Assembly (NCBI RefSeq): GCF_000359585.1
Contig: NZ_APMH01000001.1
Span: forward strand, 1 to 64,000
Direction: 5' to 3'
Source: Clostridium tyrobutyricum DSM 2637 = ATCC 25755 = JCM 11008
GTDB taxonomy: Bacteria > Bacillota > Clostridia > Clostridiales > Clostridiaceae
DNA: 64,000 bases
Shown here one piece after another: positions 1 through 8,573 of the stretch (its first letter is position 1; every line of letters starts with the position of its first letter). A program made the translations under genes and the position numbers. The notes beneath the pieces were generated by a model. The model made no database searches and was not told where the DNA came from. It saw only the letters and a program-made list of their open reading frames with translations.

Positions 1-351
1 GTCCTATGATTTTTTTGTCTAATTCATTACAAACAATTTCATACTTTTTAACAACTTTAGGTTCAAAATCTGAGTTCCTATCCCTTGGTATATCCAGCTT
101 TACATCACCAACACTACTTTTAATATTCTTCTTTGAATATCCATTCCTGTAATTTTTATAGTCTCTTTCCTCATCCCTCTCATATTTTTCTCTACCAAGC
201 AGATCTTCCATTTCAGCCTCAAGCATATTTTGTATAACATCTTTCAGAAGTCTTTGAAGCAAACCATTTTTTCCTACTACATCCTCCATAGTCTTACATT
301 TTTTAACCTCTTCTTTGTAATTAATATCTGGTATCTTAATTTCTTTCATTT
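1..351 (-). CDS. IS256-family transposase, N-terminal part (cut by window edge)
   Basis: The minus strand is open from the window edge to an ATG at 351. The predicted protein begins MKEIKIPDINYKEEV and contains the LLGREKYER and NYRNGYSKK segments typical of the N-terminal part of mutator-type (IS256) transposases, ahead of the DDE catalytic core, which lies outside the window. An in-frame ATG at 360 exists, but the AAGAAG ribosome binding site fits the 351 start better. The element lies just downstream of the nitrogenase-like operon. Whether it is intact cannot be judged here. Family assignment is fairly secure from the opening motif; activity is unknown. Confidence 0.85.
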
Positions 352-413
352 GAAACATCTTCTTTTATTTTTAAGAATATTATTCCAAATATACCAATTA
401 GTTATACAAAAAT

Positions 414-454
414 AATGGGTATAGATTTGGTTTTTACACAAATCTATACCCATT
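414..454 (-). terminator. 16-bp perfect hairpin downstream of the nitrogenase-like operon
   Basis: The arms 414-429 and 439-454 are perfectly complementary (AATGGGTATAGATTTG on the left arm). Read on the minus strand, the stem is followed by ATTTTTG, so it can end the transcript coming from the NifX-like gene. It also sits at the likely edge of the IS256 copy, so part of it could belong to the insertion sequence end. Confidence 0.65.
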
Positions 455-503
455 CCCTCTTATGAAAATGATTTTTATATTATACTATCTTTAATTTTAA
501 TCT

Positions 504-857
504 CTAATTACAATATCTATTTATTTTATCTATCCTAGAATAGTATTTAATTAATTTTTTTATAGCACTGTCTATAGATTCTTCTATATCAAAAGCAGTA
601 ATTCCGTTTCCTGCTAGAAATCTGACAGCCTTCTGTCCTATCTGACTTACTAAAACTATCTTGCAGTCCAAAATATAATTAACTATAGAAAAAAATTTTT
701 TATTATGATCTTCACTGTTGTCTATATTTACTTTTCTAAGTTCTATAAACTTATAATTTTTATCTTCCACTTCATATATATATAATTGATTTATTTGTCC
801 AAAGTGCTGATTTACAAATTTTCCATCACTGCTTGCAACTGCAATTTTATAACTCAT
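504..857 (-). CDS. NifX/NifB-C-terminal-type iron-sulfur cofactor binding protein
   Basis: This 117-residue protein opens with MSYKIAVASSDGKFVNQHFG, the classic start of the dinitrogenase iron-molybdenum cofactor biosynthesis domain, with the VNQHFGQ motif and a later ISQIG-like turn (residues about 68-75). Such domains carry or transfer iron-sulfur cofactors. It is the last gene of the minus-strand operon, 29 bp after the NifK-like gene, with a GGGGG ribosome binding site. By position it is a candidate cofactor carrier for the two nitrogenase-like subunits. The family is clear; the cofactor it handles is inferred and not known. Confidence 0.85.
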   Translation of the reverse strand: MSYKIAVASSDGKFVNQHFGQINQLYIYEVEDKNYKFIELRKVNIDNSEDHNKKFFSIVNYILDCKIVLVSQIGQKAVRFLAGNGITAFDIEESIDSAIKKLIKYYSRIDKINRYCN

Positions 858-886
858 AAATATACCCCCATAATAATTAAATAACT

Positions 887-2242
887 CTATGATCCAAAAC
901 TTATTGAAGTGGTATAAATCTTTTCCAATAATGTCAAGGCTCCTGTATATCCAATATAACTTCTATTGAGAACCACCTCAAAAGAAGATGGACAACTAGT
1001 TTCTATTATTATCCCCTTCAATTCTTTAATTATGTCTCTTTCCCAGGCCGATGAAAATATTATTGGCGTGCTGTTTCCAAAGTCTGATTCTCTTAATTTC
1101 TTTTCAATAATATAGCCATCTTCAATGAATTCAACATCAGTTGAAACATCTGATGCCAGCCGTTTATATTCTTCTCGAATAGTTTTTCTATATTTTTCCG
1201 GTGGATTATCGGTTATAATTTGTTTTACTGGAATCAAACCTAACTGATTTACCAAAAATTTATTCAAAGCTATATTATAAGAGCTATCTCCTATAACTGC
1301 ATATTTTGAAGGCAGACCAAACCAAAACTCGGAAAAGAAATCGGAAAAATGATCGAGGAAATAATAGTATCTGTTTTCTTCAATTTCAATAAATTTCTCT
1401 GATACTTCCTTATTTATTCCTGAAAATTCAACTACTTTTCTTATAAATTGCGTTGTTTCTTCTGCACCAATTGGAATAACAGGAATATGCAAATATGGTT
1501 GATTATATTTTTCCTTTAAATGCTCTGCAGTTTTAAGTCCTACCCATGGGGAAATCACCAGATTAAACTGGGCCTTGGGAATATTTTTCCATTCCCCTGC
1601 TCCCTTACTCTCTGAGCCAAATAATATATTAACTTTAAATCCAGCTCCTTCAAGTATTCTCTTTATTTCAATAAAATCTCCACGCCAATAGGTATTGAAA
1701 TATGGTACTTCAGTCCAAAGGTTTATTAATCTATTTTCCTTTTCCCCATTATATTCTCCAACAAACTGATCTATTATGGCTTCAGTTACTATTTCATGTC
1801 CTATTAAATTGTTCCCTTTAAATCCACCAGTTTCTGCAAATACAATCGGATAACCTTTCTTCTGATATTTTTTGACTACAGAACCTACATCATCTCCAAC
1901 CAGTTCTCCAATGCATCCACTTAACACAACAAATAGATCTCCATCCATTATTTTAAAAGATGACTTGATAAGATCCTCAAGTTTCTTAACTCCTCCAAAT
2001 ACAACTTCACTTTCTCCCGCATTTACACTTGGTATTACAGAGCCGCCACTATATCCTCCACCCTGATAGCCATTATTGTATGAAAGCATAAAATATTGTT
2101 TATCTGCACAACCCGGTCCACAATGTACCAATGGAATTCCTCTTGGAATTGCCGATACAGTATATGCTGCACCTATAGCACATCCATAACGTGGATGCAC
2201 TATGGAATTAGTCTGCTCATTTGAATTTAGTTTTCCCAACAT
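887..2242 (-). CDS. Nitrogenase-like component 1 beta subunit (NifK-like)
   Basis: This 451-residue protein belongs to the nitrogenase component 1 oxidoreductase family and resembles NifK shortened at the N-terminus. All three cysteines that bind the P-cluster in NifK have counterparts: Cys21 in YGCAIGA, Cys45 in GPGCAD and Cys110 in SGCIGELVGDD. This suggests it still holds a P-cluster-like [Fe-S] centre with its partner. It lies 1 bp after the NifD-like stop, behind an AGGAGG site, so the two are almost certainly co-translated as a heterotetramer. True nitrogenase, vanadium and iron-only nitrogenase are unlikely because of the partner's residues; a group IV nitrogenase-like reductase is the better fit. 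Substrate unknown. Confidence 0.85.
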   Translation of the reverse strand: MLGKLNSNEQTNSIVHPRYGCAIGAAYTVSAIPRGIPLVHCGPGCADKQYFMLSYNNGYQGGGYSGGSVIPSVNAGESEVVFGGVKKLEDLIKSSFKIMDGDLFVVLSGCIGELVGDDVGSVVKKYQKKGYPIVFAETGGFKGNNLIGHEIVTEAIIDQFVGEYNGEKENRLINLWTEVPYFNTYWRGDFIEIKRILEGAGFKVNILFGSESKGAGEWKNIPKAQFNLVISPWVGLKTAEHLKEKYNQPYLHIPVIPIGAEETTQFIRKVVEFSGINKEVSEKFIEIEENRYYYFLDHFSDFFSEFWFGLPSKYAVIGDSSYNIALNKFLVNQLGLIPVKQIITDNPPEKYRKTIREEYKRLASDVSTDVEFIEDGYIIEKKLRESDFGNSTPIIFSSAWERDIIKELKGIIIETSCPSSFEVVLNRSYIGYTGALTLLEKIYTTSISFGS

Positions 2243-2243
2243 A

Positions 2244-3809
2244 TTATACCTCCTGTTTTTCTTTCTCGTCTAAAATTTCGGGATGCTTTGCAAGAATAAA
2301 AGGATCCTGCTGGTCAAGCCACCATTTTGTATATGGCAACTTAACATGTCTGCTTAAGTTTTGTCCAAATTTCTTATGAGCAAGTACTTCAAGTAGAGCT
2401 TCTCCCAATCTTATTATACCTTCATATCCAAATGGAAGATGTTCATCACCTAAAGCAAATGCAGGAATACCAACTTTTGCTGCAAGTGGTGCCAATCCAT
2501 TATGCCTTATAATTATAAAATCCGGCTTAACTCTTCTGAGCAAGCCATAAAACTGAAACTGCTGTGTCTTGCTTACTGTAAAATGCTCTACATCACCATA
2601 GTTATCAACTAAATGTTTTAATGTATCCTGTCTGTCGTCACCACTATCATAAACTGGATCATGATGAAATACCACGGAACCATCTACCTCTATGCCAAGT
2701 TCTTTTAAAACTGAAATAATACCATGAGAGTAAGCAGAACCTGTAGCAACAAAACCTTTTATTCCCTTGAATTTTTCTTTCAATTCATCTATTTTGGGAT
2801 GTACTCTTTTATGTTCCTTTTCTATAAATTTTTCTACCTCATTTTCCTTGTGAACTATTTTACCTATTTCTCTAAGCCATGTATCCGTACCAATAAATCC
2901 ATAAGGTTGTGGTGCTTTTATTTCGGGAACTCCATATTCCTGTTCAAGTGCTGCAGCCATATAAGAACCCAATGTATAACAAAATGTTGCAGATGCAGCT
3001 GCTTCCGAAGCCTGTTTTAATTCATCCACAGTAGCCATATCTATCATATAATTTACTCTAAGTCCTATTGGATTTAGCATTTCGCTGAAATAATCAGTAC
3101 CCCATAGTGCTACAATGTTGATTAAATTCTTCTGTTTCTTGGGGTTTTTATTTACAATCTGTCTTAAGATTCCATGCTGGGAAATATCAAATCCTGTACT
3201 CCAATGCTTTGATCTAAATCCCTCACAAGCCAGTGGAATGACTGGAATTCCAAGTTCATCTTCAGCATTTTTTGCTACGCTTACTATATCCTCTCCTATA
3301 AGTGCTGTTGCACAAGCCGCAGAAATAAATATTGCTTTCGGTCTAAAACGTTCCCAGGCATCCTGTATTGATTGTTTCAGCTTTTGTGAGGCACCAAAGA
3401 CCATATCTTTTTCTAAAAGGTTAGTGCTTACTACTTGTATGTTCTGTATCTTTTTACCTCTCCGCATTAATCCTATTCTATAACCTACATTAAATCTAGG
3501 ATGGGCGGCAGAACAACCTATAGAAGAATGCTCAATCAAAATAGCATCTGGTATATTTCCTACTTGACATGCAACTATTGATTGACTGCACATAGTCTGT
3601 TGATTAAAAGGCATTTTTAATTCACATAATCTACATCCCGATCCATTTTTACCACTGCATTTTTTTTCTCTTCTAAGCGCCCTCACTTGATAATCTGATT
3701 CTTTTACCAAACTAGATGCGGTACCATCCCATGCAGTAATAGTTCCTAAACGTTTTTCCCTATTTTCAACATCTACAAGATCTAGATTTATTTTTTTGAC
3801 TCTTCCCAT
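2244..3809 (-). CDS. Nitrogenase-like component 1 alpha subunit (NifD-like), probable group IV
   Basis: This protein of 521 residues (start chosen at ATG 3809, preceded by AAGGATGG; another in-frame ATG lies at 3821) is NifD-like. Cys74 (TMCSQ), Cys99 (SSIGCS) and Cys166 (SAACATALIGEDI) match the three P-cluster ligands of NifD, with near-identical spacing. Cys277 in TFCYTLG matches the cysteine that ties FeMo-cofactor in NifD. The NifD His442 region (HSWDYSGPYHGFDGF) is replaced by GDEHLPFGYEGI, which puts no histidine at the ligand place in my alignment, and the N2-site His195 is an Asp (GFDIS). An extra cysteine group at residues 51, 59 and 62 precedes the core. A reductase for something other than N2 is likely. 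No nifH lies in the window. Confidence 0.82.
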   Translation of the reverse strand: MGRVKKINLDLVDVENREKRLGTITAWDGTASSLVKESDYQVRALRREKKCSGKNGSGCRLCELKMPFNQQTMCSQSIVACQVGNIPDAILIEHSSIGCSAAHPRFNVGYRIGLMRRGKKIQNIQVVSTNLLEKDMVFGASQKLKQSIQDAWERFRPKAIFISAACATALIGEDIVSVAKNAEDELGIPVIPLACEGFRSKHWSTGFDISQHGILRQIVNKNPKKQKNLINIVALWGTDYFSEMLNPIGLRVNYMIDMATVDELKQASEAAASATFCYTLGSYMAAALEQEYGVPEIKAPQPYGFIGTDTWLREIGKIVHKENEVEKFIEKEHKRVHPKIDELKEKFKGIKGFVATGSAYSHGIISVLKELGIEVDGSVVFHHDPVYDSGDDRQDTLKHLVDNYGDVEHFTVSKTQQFQFYGLLRRVKPDFIIIRHNGLAPLAAKVGIPAFALGDEHLPFGYEGIIRLGEALLEVLAHKKFGQNLSRHVKLPYTKWWLDQQDPFILAKHPEILDEKEKQEV

Positions 3810-3848
3810 TTTATATGCCATCCTTTCTATATTCTAATGTATAAAAAA

Positions 3849-3891
3849 ACTAGAAACTTTGCCCTAAAATGCAAAGGGCAAAGTCTCTAGT
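3849..3891 (-). terminator. Strong intrinsic terminator in the leader of the NifD-like gene
   Basis: Arms 3849-3865 and 3875-3891 form a 17-bp stem with one mismatch, a 9-nt loop, and a run of seven T on the minus strand immediately after. It can end the histidine kinase transcript. It also lies between a good promoter (3953-3981) and the NifD-like start, so it would stop the nitrogenase-like transcript unless overcome. Confidence 0.85.
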
Positions 3892-3952
3892 TTTTCTAGT
3901 CAACTTTATGCACGAAATAAAAATATTTTTACATCATTTAATTATTATAGCT

Positions 3953-3981
3953 ATGATAACAGACAAAATAGACCTTGTCAA
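3953..3981 (-). promoter_or_regulatory. Sigma-A-type promoter for the nitrogenase-like operon
   Basis: On the minus strand TTGACA (3976-3981) is followed after exactly 17 bp by TATCAT (3953-3958). The -35 box overlaps the stop codon of the upstream histidine kinase. The leader to the NifD-like start is about 135 nt and contains the terminator at 3849-3891. Confidence 0.65.
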
Positions 3982-5222
3982 TAATAATTTAAGAAAGTAA
4001 TTATAAATTTAGTTCCAATTCCAACTTTACTTTGTACATTTATAATTCCATTATGTGATTCTATTATAGATTTTGACAATGCCAGTCCTATTCCTATAGA
4101 TTCGCTATTCCTAGATGTTTTGGCCTTATAAAATCTTTTGAATATATTGGGAAGATCTTTATCATCTATACCCTCTCCATTATCAGATATTGTAATCCTT
4201 TTATAAATTGGATTTTCCATAATATCTATATCTATCTTTCCTCTTCTTTGCGTATGTTCCACACAATTTTTAACAATATTAATCAATGCCTCACAAATCC
4301 AATCTCTATCATGTAAAAATATGACTTCATTGAATTGATTAAAGTTAACTTCTATTCTCTTATTTGCTATTTTTTCATCAAGGGCCTCTATGGAACAATT
4401 TACAGTTTCATTTAAACTCTGATATTCCATATTGAATTCTATTGATTTAGCATCCAGTCTAGCCAATTTCAATATACTCTTGATGAGCCAGTTCATCCTG
4501 TATAGCTGGTTTTTGCTATTTATTAAAAAAGTTGTAGATTGTTCTTTTGAAATTTTTTTATTCAAGAGAATATCATTATAAATTATCATGGAAGAAAGCG
4601 GAGTTTTCAATTGATGTGATATATCTGACAGTAGATCTACCAAAAACTGTTTTTCACTTTTTAGTTCATTTATACTATTTTTTATTATTTCTCTCATTGA
4701 ATTAAATGAAGTTGAAAGTTTTGAGAAATCTCCCTCCTTATTCTCATTTATGGATATGTTATAATCACCGTCTATTATTTTTTTCGCACCCAAATTAATT
4801 CTTCTTATCCTTTTGTAAAAATAACCACATTGAATATAATTCAATATAAAAAATACAAATACCATAACCATAAAAATATCTGCTATATACCAATTGTATT
4901 TTTGATTTGATTTATTTATATATGGGAAAAGATTATTTTCCAATTCTTTGGTTAATCCATATTGCTTTAATATTCTCTCTCCCTCTTCTGCATCCCTATT
5001 ATTTATCCCCTTTGTAATTATAGGTGCTATTTCTCTAATAATTTCAGGATTATTTTGTGATATTATTACAGTAATATAGCCAAAAGTTTTTATATAATCC
5101 TGTTTTAAACTATTCTGATACAATTTTAAAGTTAAAATTGTACCCAACATAAATATAATATTTAAAAATAAAAGAACTACTGAGCTTCTTTTAAGCTCTG
5201 GATTAACAAAATATCTTCTCAT
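3978..5222 (-). CDS. Sensor histidine kinase (HAMP/HisKA type)
   Basis: This 414-residue kinase has two membrane helices (about residues 13-34 and 115-133) around an extracellular loop of about 80 residues, then a HAMP-like linker, the phospho-acceptor box DISHQLKTPLSSM (about 200-212) and an ATPase domain with NGEGIDD and GIGLALSKSI. It would phosphorylate the response regulator encoded just before it (5-bp gap). Both genes follow an ABC ATPase and permease in the same direction, the usual arrangement for a system that senses and pumps out or resists a cell-envelope-active compound. The ligand cannot be read from sequence. The stop codon overlaps the next promoter's -35 box. Confidence 0.9.
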   Translation of the reverse strand: MRRYFVNPELKRSSVVLLFLNIIFMLGTILTLKLYQNSLKQDYIKTFGYITVIISQNNPEIIREIAPIITKGINNRDAEEGERILKQYGLTKELENNLFPYINKSNQKYNWYIADIFMVMVFVFFILNYIQCGYFYKRIRRINLGAKKIIDGDYNISINENKEGDFSKLSTSFNSMREIIKNSINELKSEKQFLVDLLSDISHQLKTPLSSMIIYNDILLNKKISKEQSTTFLINSKNQLYRMNWLIKSILKLARLDAKSIEFNMEYQSLNETVNCSIEALDEKIANKRIEVNFNQFNEVIFLHDRDWICEALINIVKNCVEHTQRRGKIDIDIMENPIYKRITISDNGEGIDDKDLPNIFKRFYKAKTSRNSESIGIGLALSKSIIESHNGIINVQSKVGIGTKFIITFLNYY

Positions 5223-5227
5223 AGTTA

Positions 5228-5923
5228 TTACTCCTTGATTACATTCTTATCCCACATATATCCTAATCCTCTTTGGGTTATTATATATTCAGGTTTTTGG
5301 GGATTATCCTCTAGTTTTTCTCTTATTCTCCTAATATAGACAGATAGAGTATTTTCATCAAAAAACCCTTCTTCTCCCTCAATTAAATTATTTAATATTT
5401 GCCTTCTCTTCATAAGGATTCCAGGTTTATTTATAAATATCAATAAAAGCTTGTATTCCTGTGCCGTAAGAAAAATTTTGTTACTATTTTTTGTTACAAG
5501 TGCATTTGAAGTATCTATAACTATATTTCCACTTTTAAATTTATTTTCTGAATATATATTCTTATAATTTCTCCTTAAAATTGCCTTGATTCTTGACAAA
5601 AATTCTCTTACTCCAAAAGGTTTGGTTATATAGTCATCTCCACCAATTTCCAAGCCAAGTACTACATTTGCCTCTTCATCAAGAGCTGTTAAAAACATTA
5701 TGGGAATATCACTTTTACTCCTTATGTATTTACACAAGTCGTACCCACTTCCATCAGGCAAATTTATATCCAGAATAATCATATGGAACTTCTCACCTTC
5801 CATAAACTTTTTTGCATCTTTAATTGTAGCCGCTGTTAAAACTTCATATCCTTCATCTTTTAATGTGAATTCTATTCCAAGGGCAAGTGCACTGTCATCT
5901 TCAACTAAAAGAAGTTTATACAT
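5228..5923 (-). CDS. OmpR-family response regulator
   Basis: The 231-residue protein has an N-terminal receiver domain with the acidic pair in VEDDSAL, the phosphorylation Asp in ILDINLPDGSG and the conserved Lys in DDYITKPFG, then a C-terminal winged-helix domain (about 130-228) ending in YIITQRGLGYMW. The ATG at 5923 has an AAAGGAG site. It should be phosphorylated by the kinase that follows and probably controls the ABC transporter genes upstream. A perfect inverted repeat sits 20 bp before its start (5944-5963), and a hairpin separates it from the permease gene, so it may have its own promoter. Confidence 0.92.
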   Translation of the reverse strand: MYKLLLVEDDSALALGIEFTLKDEGYEVLTAATIKDAKKFMEGEKFHMIILDINLPDGSGYDLCKYIRSKSDIPIMFLTALDEEANVVLGLEIGGDDYITKPFGVREFLSRIKAILRRNYKNIYSENKFKSGNIVIDTSNALVTKNSNKIFLTAQEYKLLLIFINKPGILMKRRQILNNLIEGEEGFFDENTLSVYIRRIREKLEDNPQKPEYIITQRGLGYMWDKNVIKE

Positions 5924-5943
5924 TTTCTCAACTCTCCTTTACG

Positions 5944-5963
5944 ATTATACTTTTAAGTATAAT
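5944..5963. promoter_or_regulatory. Inverted repeat upstream of response regulator gene
   Basis: ATTATACTT and its exact complement are separated by 2 bp. The position just upstream of the response regulator's ribosome binding site suggests an operator or a -10 region (TATACT on the minus strand). No binding protein is known from the sequence. Confidence 0.4.
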
Positions 5964-5999
5964 TGTAATCTCTATACTTTTCCAGCCTTAAAACTGCAA

Positions 6000-6031
6000 A
6001 CAATGCACAGCAATTTCATACTGTGCATTGT
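6000..6031 (-). terminator. Hairpin between permease and response regulator genes
   Basis: An 11-bp perfect stem (ACAATGCACAG, loop of 10 nt) lies 6 bp after the permease stop. Downstream on the minus strand is TTGCAGTTTT, a weak T tract, so it may be a partial terminator or a processing site that lowers expression of the two-component genes relative to the transporter. Confidence 0.5.
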
Positions 6032-6036
6032 AAATT

Positions 6037-8556
6037 TTAATAGTCTTGTCTGATTGTATCAATTATATTTTCTCTATTTATTCTAGACAATGGTGAAAGT
6101 GTTGAAATATATCCTATAATAACAGCTGCAGCAGTTGCAATTATCATTCCACTCCATGGAACAGGCCAGGTAGATTCTCTTATTCCACTTATTCCACTAT
6201 ATATCATATATGATAATCCACAGGATATTATGGAACCATATATAATTCCAACTACTGCATATAAAAGTCCTTCAAGTGTTATCATTTTTTTCAATCCTCT
6301 TTGTGTCAATCCTATAGACTTCAATGCGGCAAATTCTCTTTTTCTTAGTATTATGTTTGTAGTAAGTGTATTTATGATATTAATACTCCCTATTATAGAT
6401 ACTATAACAACAAAACCATAAATCAGTATCTTTACTATTAAAACTGATGATTTTGTATTCCTATTCTGATCCAACTGGTCTATAACAGTAATTGACGGTA
6501 TAGATTTTGTTATATTCTGTATTTGTTCTTTTGCTCTATTTTCATCATTTATATTTTTTAAAACTATATTTAATGAATTAACATTTAGATTGCTATTAGA
6601 CATCAGCTTCTTGGCCACATTTTCTGTAGTAATAATTTTCAGTCCATTTTGTACTCCCCAAAAATCAAATGGATCATCTTTCAATATAGCCATAACAGTT
6701 ACCTTATTTATCTTTGAATTGTTTACTTTTAAATCAGTTTGCTTGTTAAACTGAAGCTCTATTTTGTCACCTACTTTTATATCAGCTATTTTTCCATAAC
6801 GCTGTTTATCAGTCTTTTCATTCACAATTCTATTTTTTTCTATTAGAATAATTCCATTTTCATTATTTAATTTGCCAATATCAATACTTCCTGATTTTAT
6901 ATATTTTCTAGCCGACTTCAGTGAATTATTATCATATACATCAAGTCCACCTGTCATTAAAATCTTATTATATCCATTCAAACTCACATCTTTATAAATA
7001 CTGCCTAAATCTCTTATTTTACTTATTCCACTTTGAGGATCTATAAATTCATTAAATTTATAGTTATCATATACTTTGTATACTTTTTGCACAGTATTCA
7101 ATTTACTTATATCATTTATAATACCGGGATTTATAGTTGAATTTTTTGAGGAAACATTACTATCCATTACTACAGAAAAATGTATATTCTTTGATTCATT
7201 TAGATTATCTGAAACATTAAGTGTCATATCCATAAAGGATTTAAATGTAATAAACAACACTACGCTTATTACTATAGAAAATACAGTTATTCTATACCTC
7301 TTTCTATTCCTTTTAATGTTCTTGTAAGCCAAGTCTCCTTCAAACCCAAATAATTTTTTTACAATTGTATTTTTCCTTCTCTTTATCTTCTCCTTTGTAA
7401 TTGAAGTTCTGCCATTTATGGCAACAAGTGGAGAAATTCTACCTGCAAACAGAGCCGGCAAAAATGCAGATAAATATATAGATACTAGAGCCACTGCGGC
7501 GCTTATAATCATAACCTTAGGCGATATTGCTAGCTTTATATGCATAACTGAATCTCCACCTATGGCCTTAAATACAATTTGAATTATATAAATGGCTATA
7601 ATGCCTAAAATAACTCCTAATGGTATTCCTATAATAGAGAGAATAGATGCTTCCCTAAATACCATTTTTTTAATTTGTGAAGGTGTCATACCTATCGCCT
7701 GCAAAAGTCCAAACTGCTTAATTCGTTCAACTACACTAATTTGAAAGGAATTATATATGACTGCGATAGTTGCAATTACCACTATTCCAATTATAACTGC
7801 TATCGAACCATATATCTGTGATAACCCTGAGTTTCCATCACCTCCACCTTCCATATCTATAAGAGGGGAATTATTTACGACAGAAGCTGTGTATTTTCCA
7901 TTTATTTTTACATTTTTACTTTTTGGCAGAGCATTTAATTCTGAAACTGCCTTTCTCAAATTTGTCTTTGGACTTATTTCTGCAATAAGTACTGCATTGC
8001 TTTTATCGATATTATTAACTTTTGATAAAAATATACCGCTTTTTTCTGTCTGACTGGACACAGTATTTCTAAGTATTCCTACAAGTTTATATTGCCTGCC
8101 TTTTATTATTATTTTATTTCCTAATTTAGTGCCTTTTGCCATATACCTAAGAACCCAGTCTTCTATGGCTGCTTCATTATTATTTTCAGGAAATCTTCCC
8201 GACTCTATTTGATAATGCAGAAGTTCCAATGCTTTACCTGTAGCCTTAATTGGACTAATACTTATATTTTTATCCACCTTCACCTGTTTATCCATTTCAA
8301 AAATTCCACTTCTTGAAACCTTGGGATTGCTATTTACCTTTGCAATCAAATCATCATCTGGAGCTTGATACATAACATGCCATGACCCATAATCATTTTT
8401 TATACTTTCAATTTCAGCATTCTGTATGCCTACAATAAAAAAGCCTATGGTAGATATGAGTGCAACCGACAGAACTATTCCAACAATGGTGAGAATACTT
8501 CTCTTTTTGTTTGATTTAAGATATTTTACCGTAAGATTTTTATAATTCTTTATCAT
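6037..8556 (-). CDS. ABC transporter permease with two FtsX modules
   Basis: The 839-residue membrane protein has an N-terminal helix (about 17-37), a large extracytoplasmic MacB-like domain, three helices around 250-370, a second N-terminal-like helix (about 420-440), another large extracellular domain, and a final group of three helices (about 710-835). This duplicated FtsX layout is typical of permeases that act on envelope lipids, lipoproteins or peptides instead of being simple channels. It is co-directional with the ATPase (17-bp gap) and followed by the two-component pair. It is not a BceB-type permease, which has one large loop and about 650 residues. Confidence 0.88.
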   Translation of the reverse strand: MIKNYKNLTVKYLKSNKKRSILTIVGIVLSVALISTIGFFIVGIQNAEIESIKNDYGSWHVMYQAPDDDLIAKVNSNPKVSRSGIFEMDKQVKVDKNISISPIKATGKALELLHYQIESGRFPENNNEAAIEDWVLRYMAKGTKLGNKIIIKGRQYKLVGILRNTVSSQTEKSGIFLSKVNNIDKSNAVLIAEISPKTNLRKAVSELNALPKSKNVKINGKYTASVVNNSPLIDMEGGGDGNSGLSQIYGSIAVIIGIVVIATIAVIYNSFQISVVERIKQFGLLQAIGMTPSQIKKMVFREASILSIIGIPLGVILGIIAIYIIQIVFKAIGGDSVMHIKLAISPKVMIISAAVALVSIYLSAFLPALFAGRISPLVAINGRTSITKEKIKRRKNTIVKKLFGFEGDLAYKNIKRNRKRYRITVFSIVISVVLFITFKSFMDMTLNVSDNLNESKNIHFSVVMDSNVSSKNSTINPGIINDISKLNTVQKVYKVYDNYKFNEFIDPQSGISKIRDLGSIYKDVSLNGYNKILMTGGLDVYDNNSLKSARKYIKSGSIDIGKLNNENGIILIEKNRIVNEKTDKQRYGKIADIKVGDKIELQFNKQTDLKVNNSKINKVTVMAILKDDPFDFWGVQNGLKIITTENVAKKLMSNSNLNVNSLNIVLKNINDENRAKEQIQNITKSIPSITVIDQLDQNRNTKSSVLIVKILIYGFVVIVSIIGSINIINTLTTNIILRKREFAALKSIGLTQRGLKKMITLEGLLYAVVGIIYGSIISCGLSYMIYSGISGIRESTWPVPWSGMIIATAAAVIIGYISTLSPLSRINRENIIDTIRQDY

Positions 8557-8573
8557 ATTGAATCACCTACTTC

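Noticed and set aside
414-454. Hairpin considered as a terminal inverted repeat of the IS256 copy
   Set aside because: The arms are too close together to be the two ends of an element and the T tract fits a terminator. A partial contribution from the element end cannot be excluded.
887-3809. Molybdenum, vanadium or iron-only nitrogenase structural genes
   Set aside because: The alpha subunit lacks His at the cofactor-ligand position and the N2-site His in my alignment, there is no nifH or anfG/vnfG next to it, and the N-terminus is unlike NifD.
3841-3960. ANTAR-type antiterminator site in the nitrogenase-like leader
   Set aside because: I looked for two hexaloop hairpins with A at loop position 1 and G at 4 before the terminator; only a CTAG-AAAAA-CTAG pentaloop was seen.
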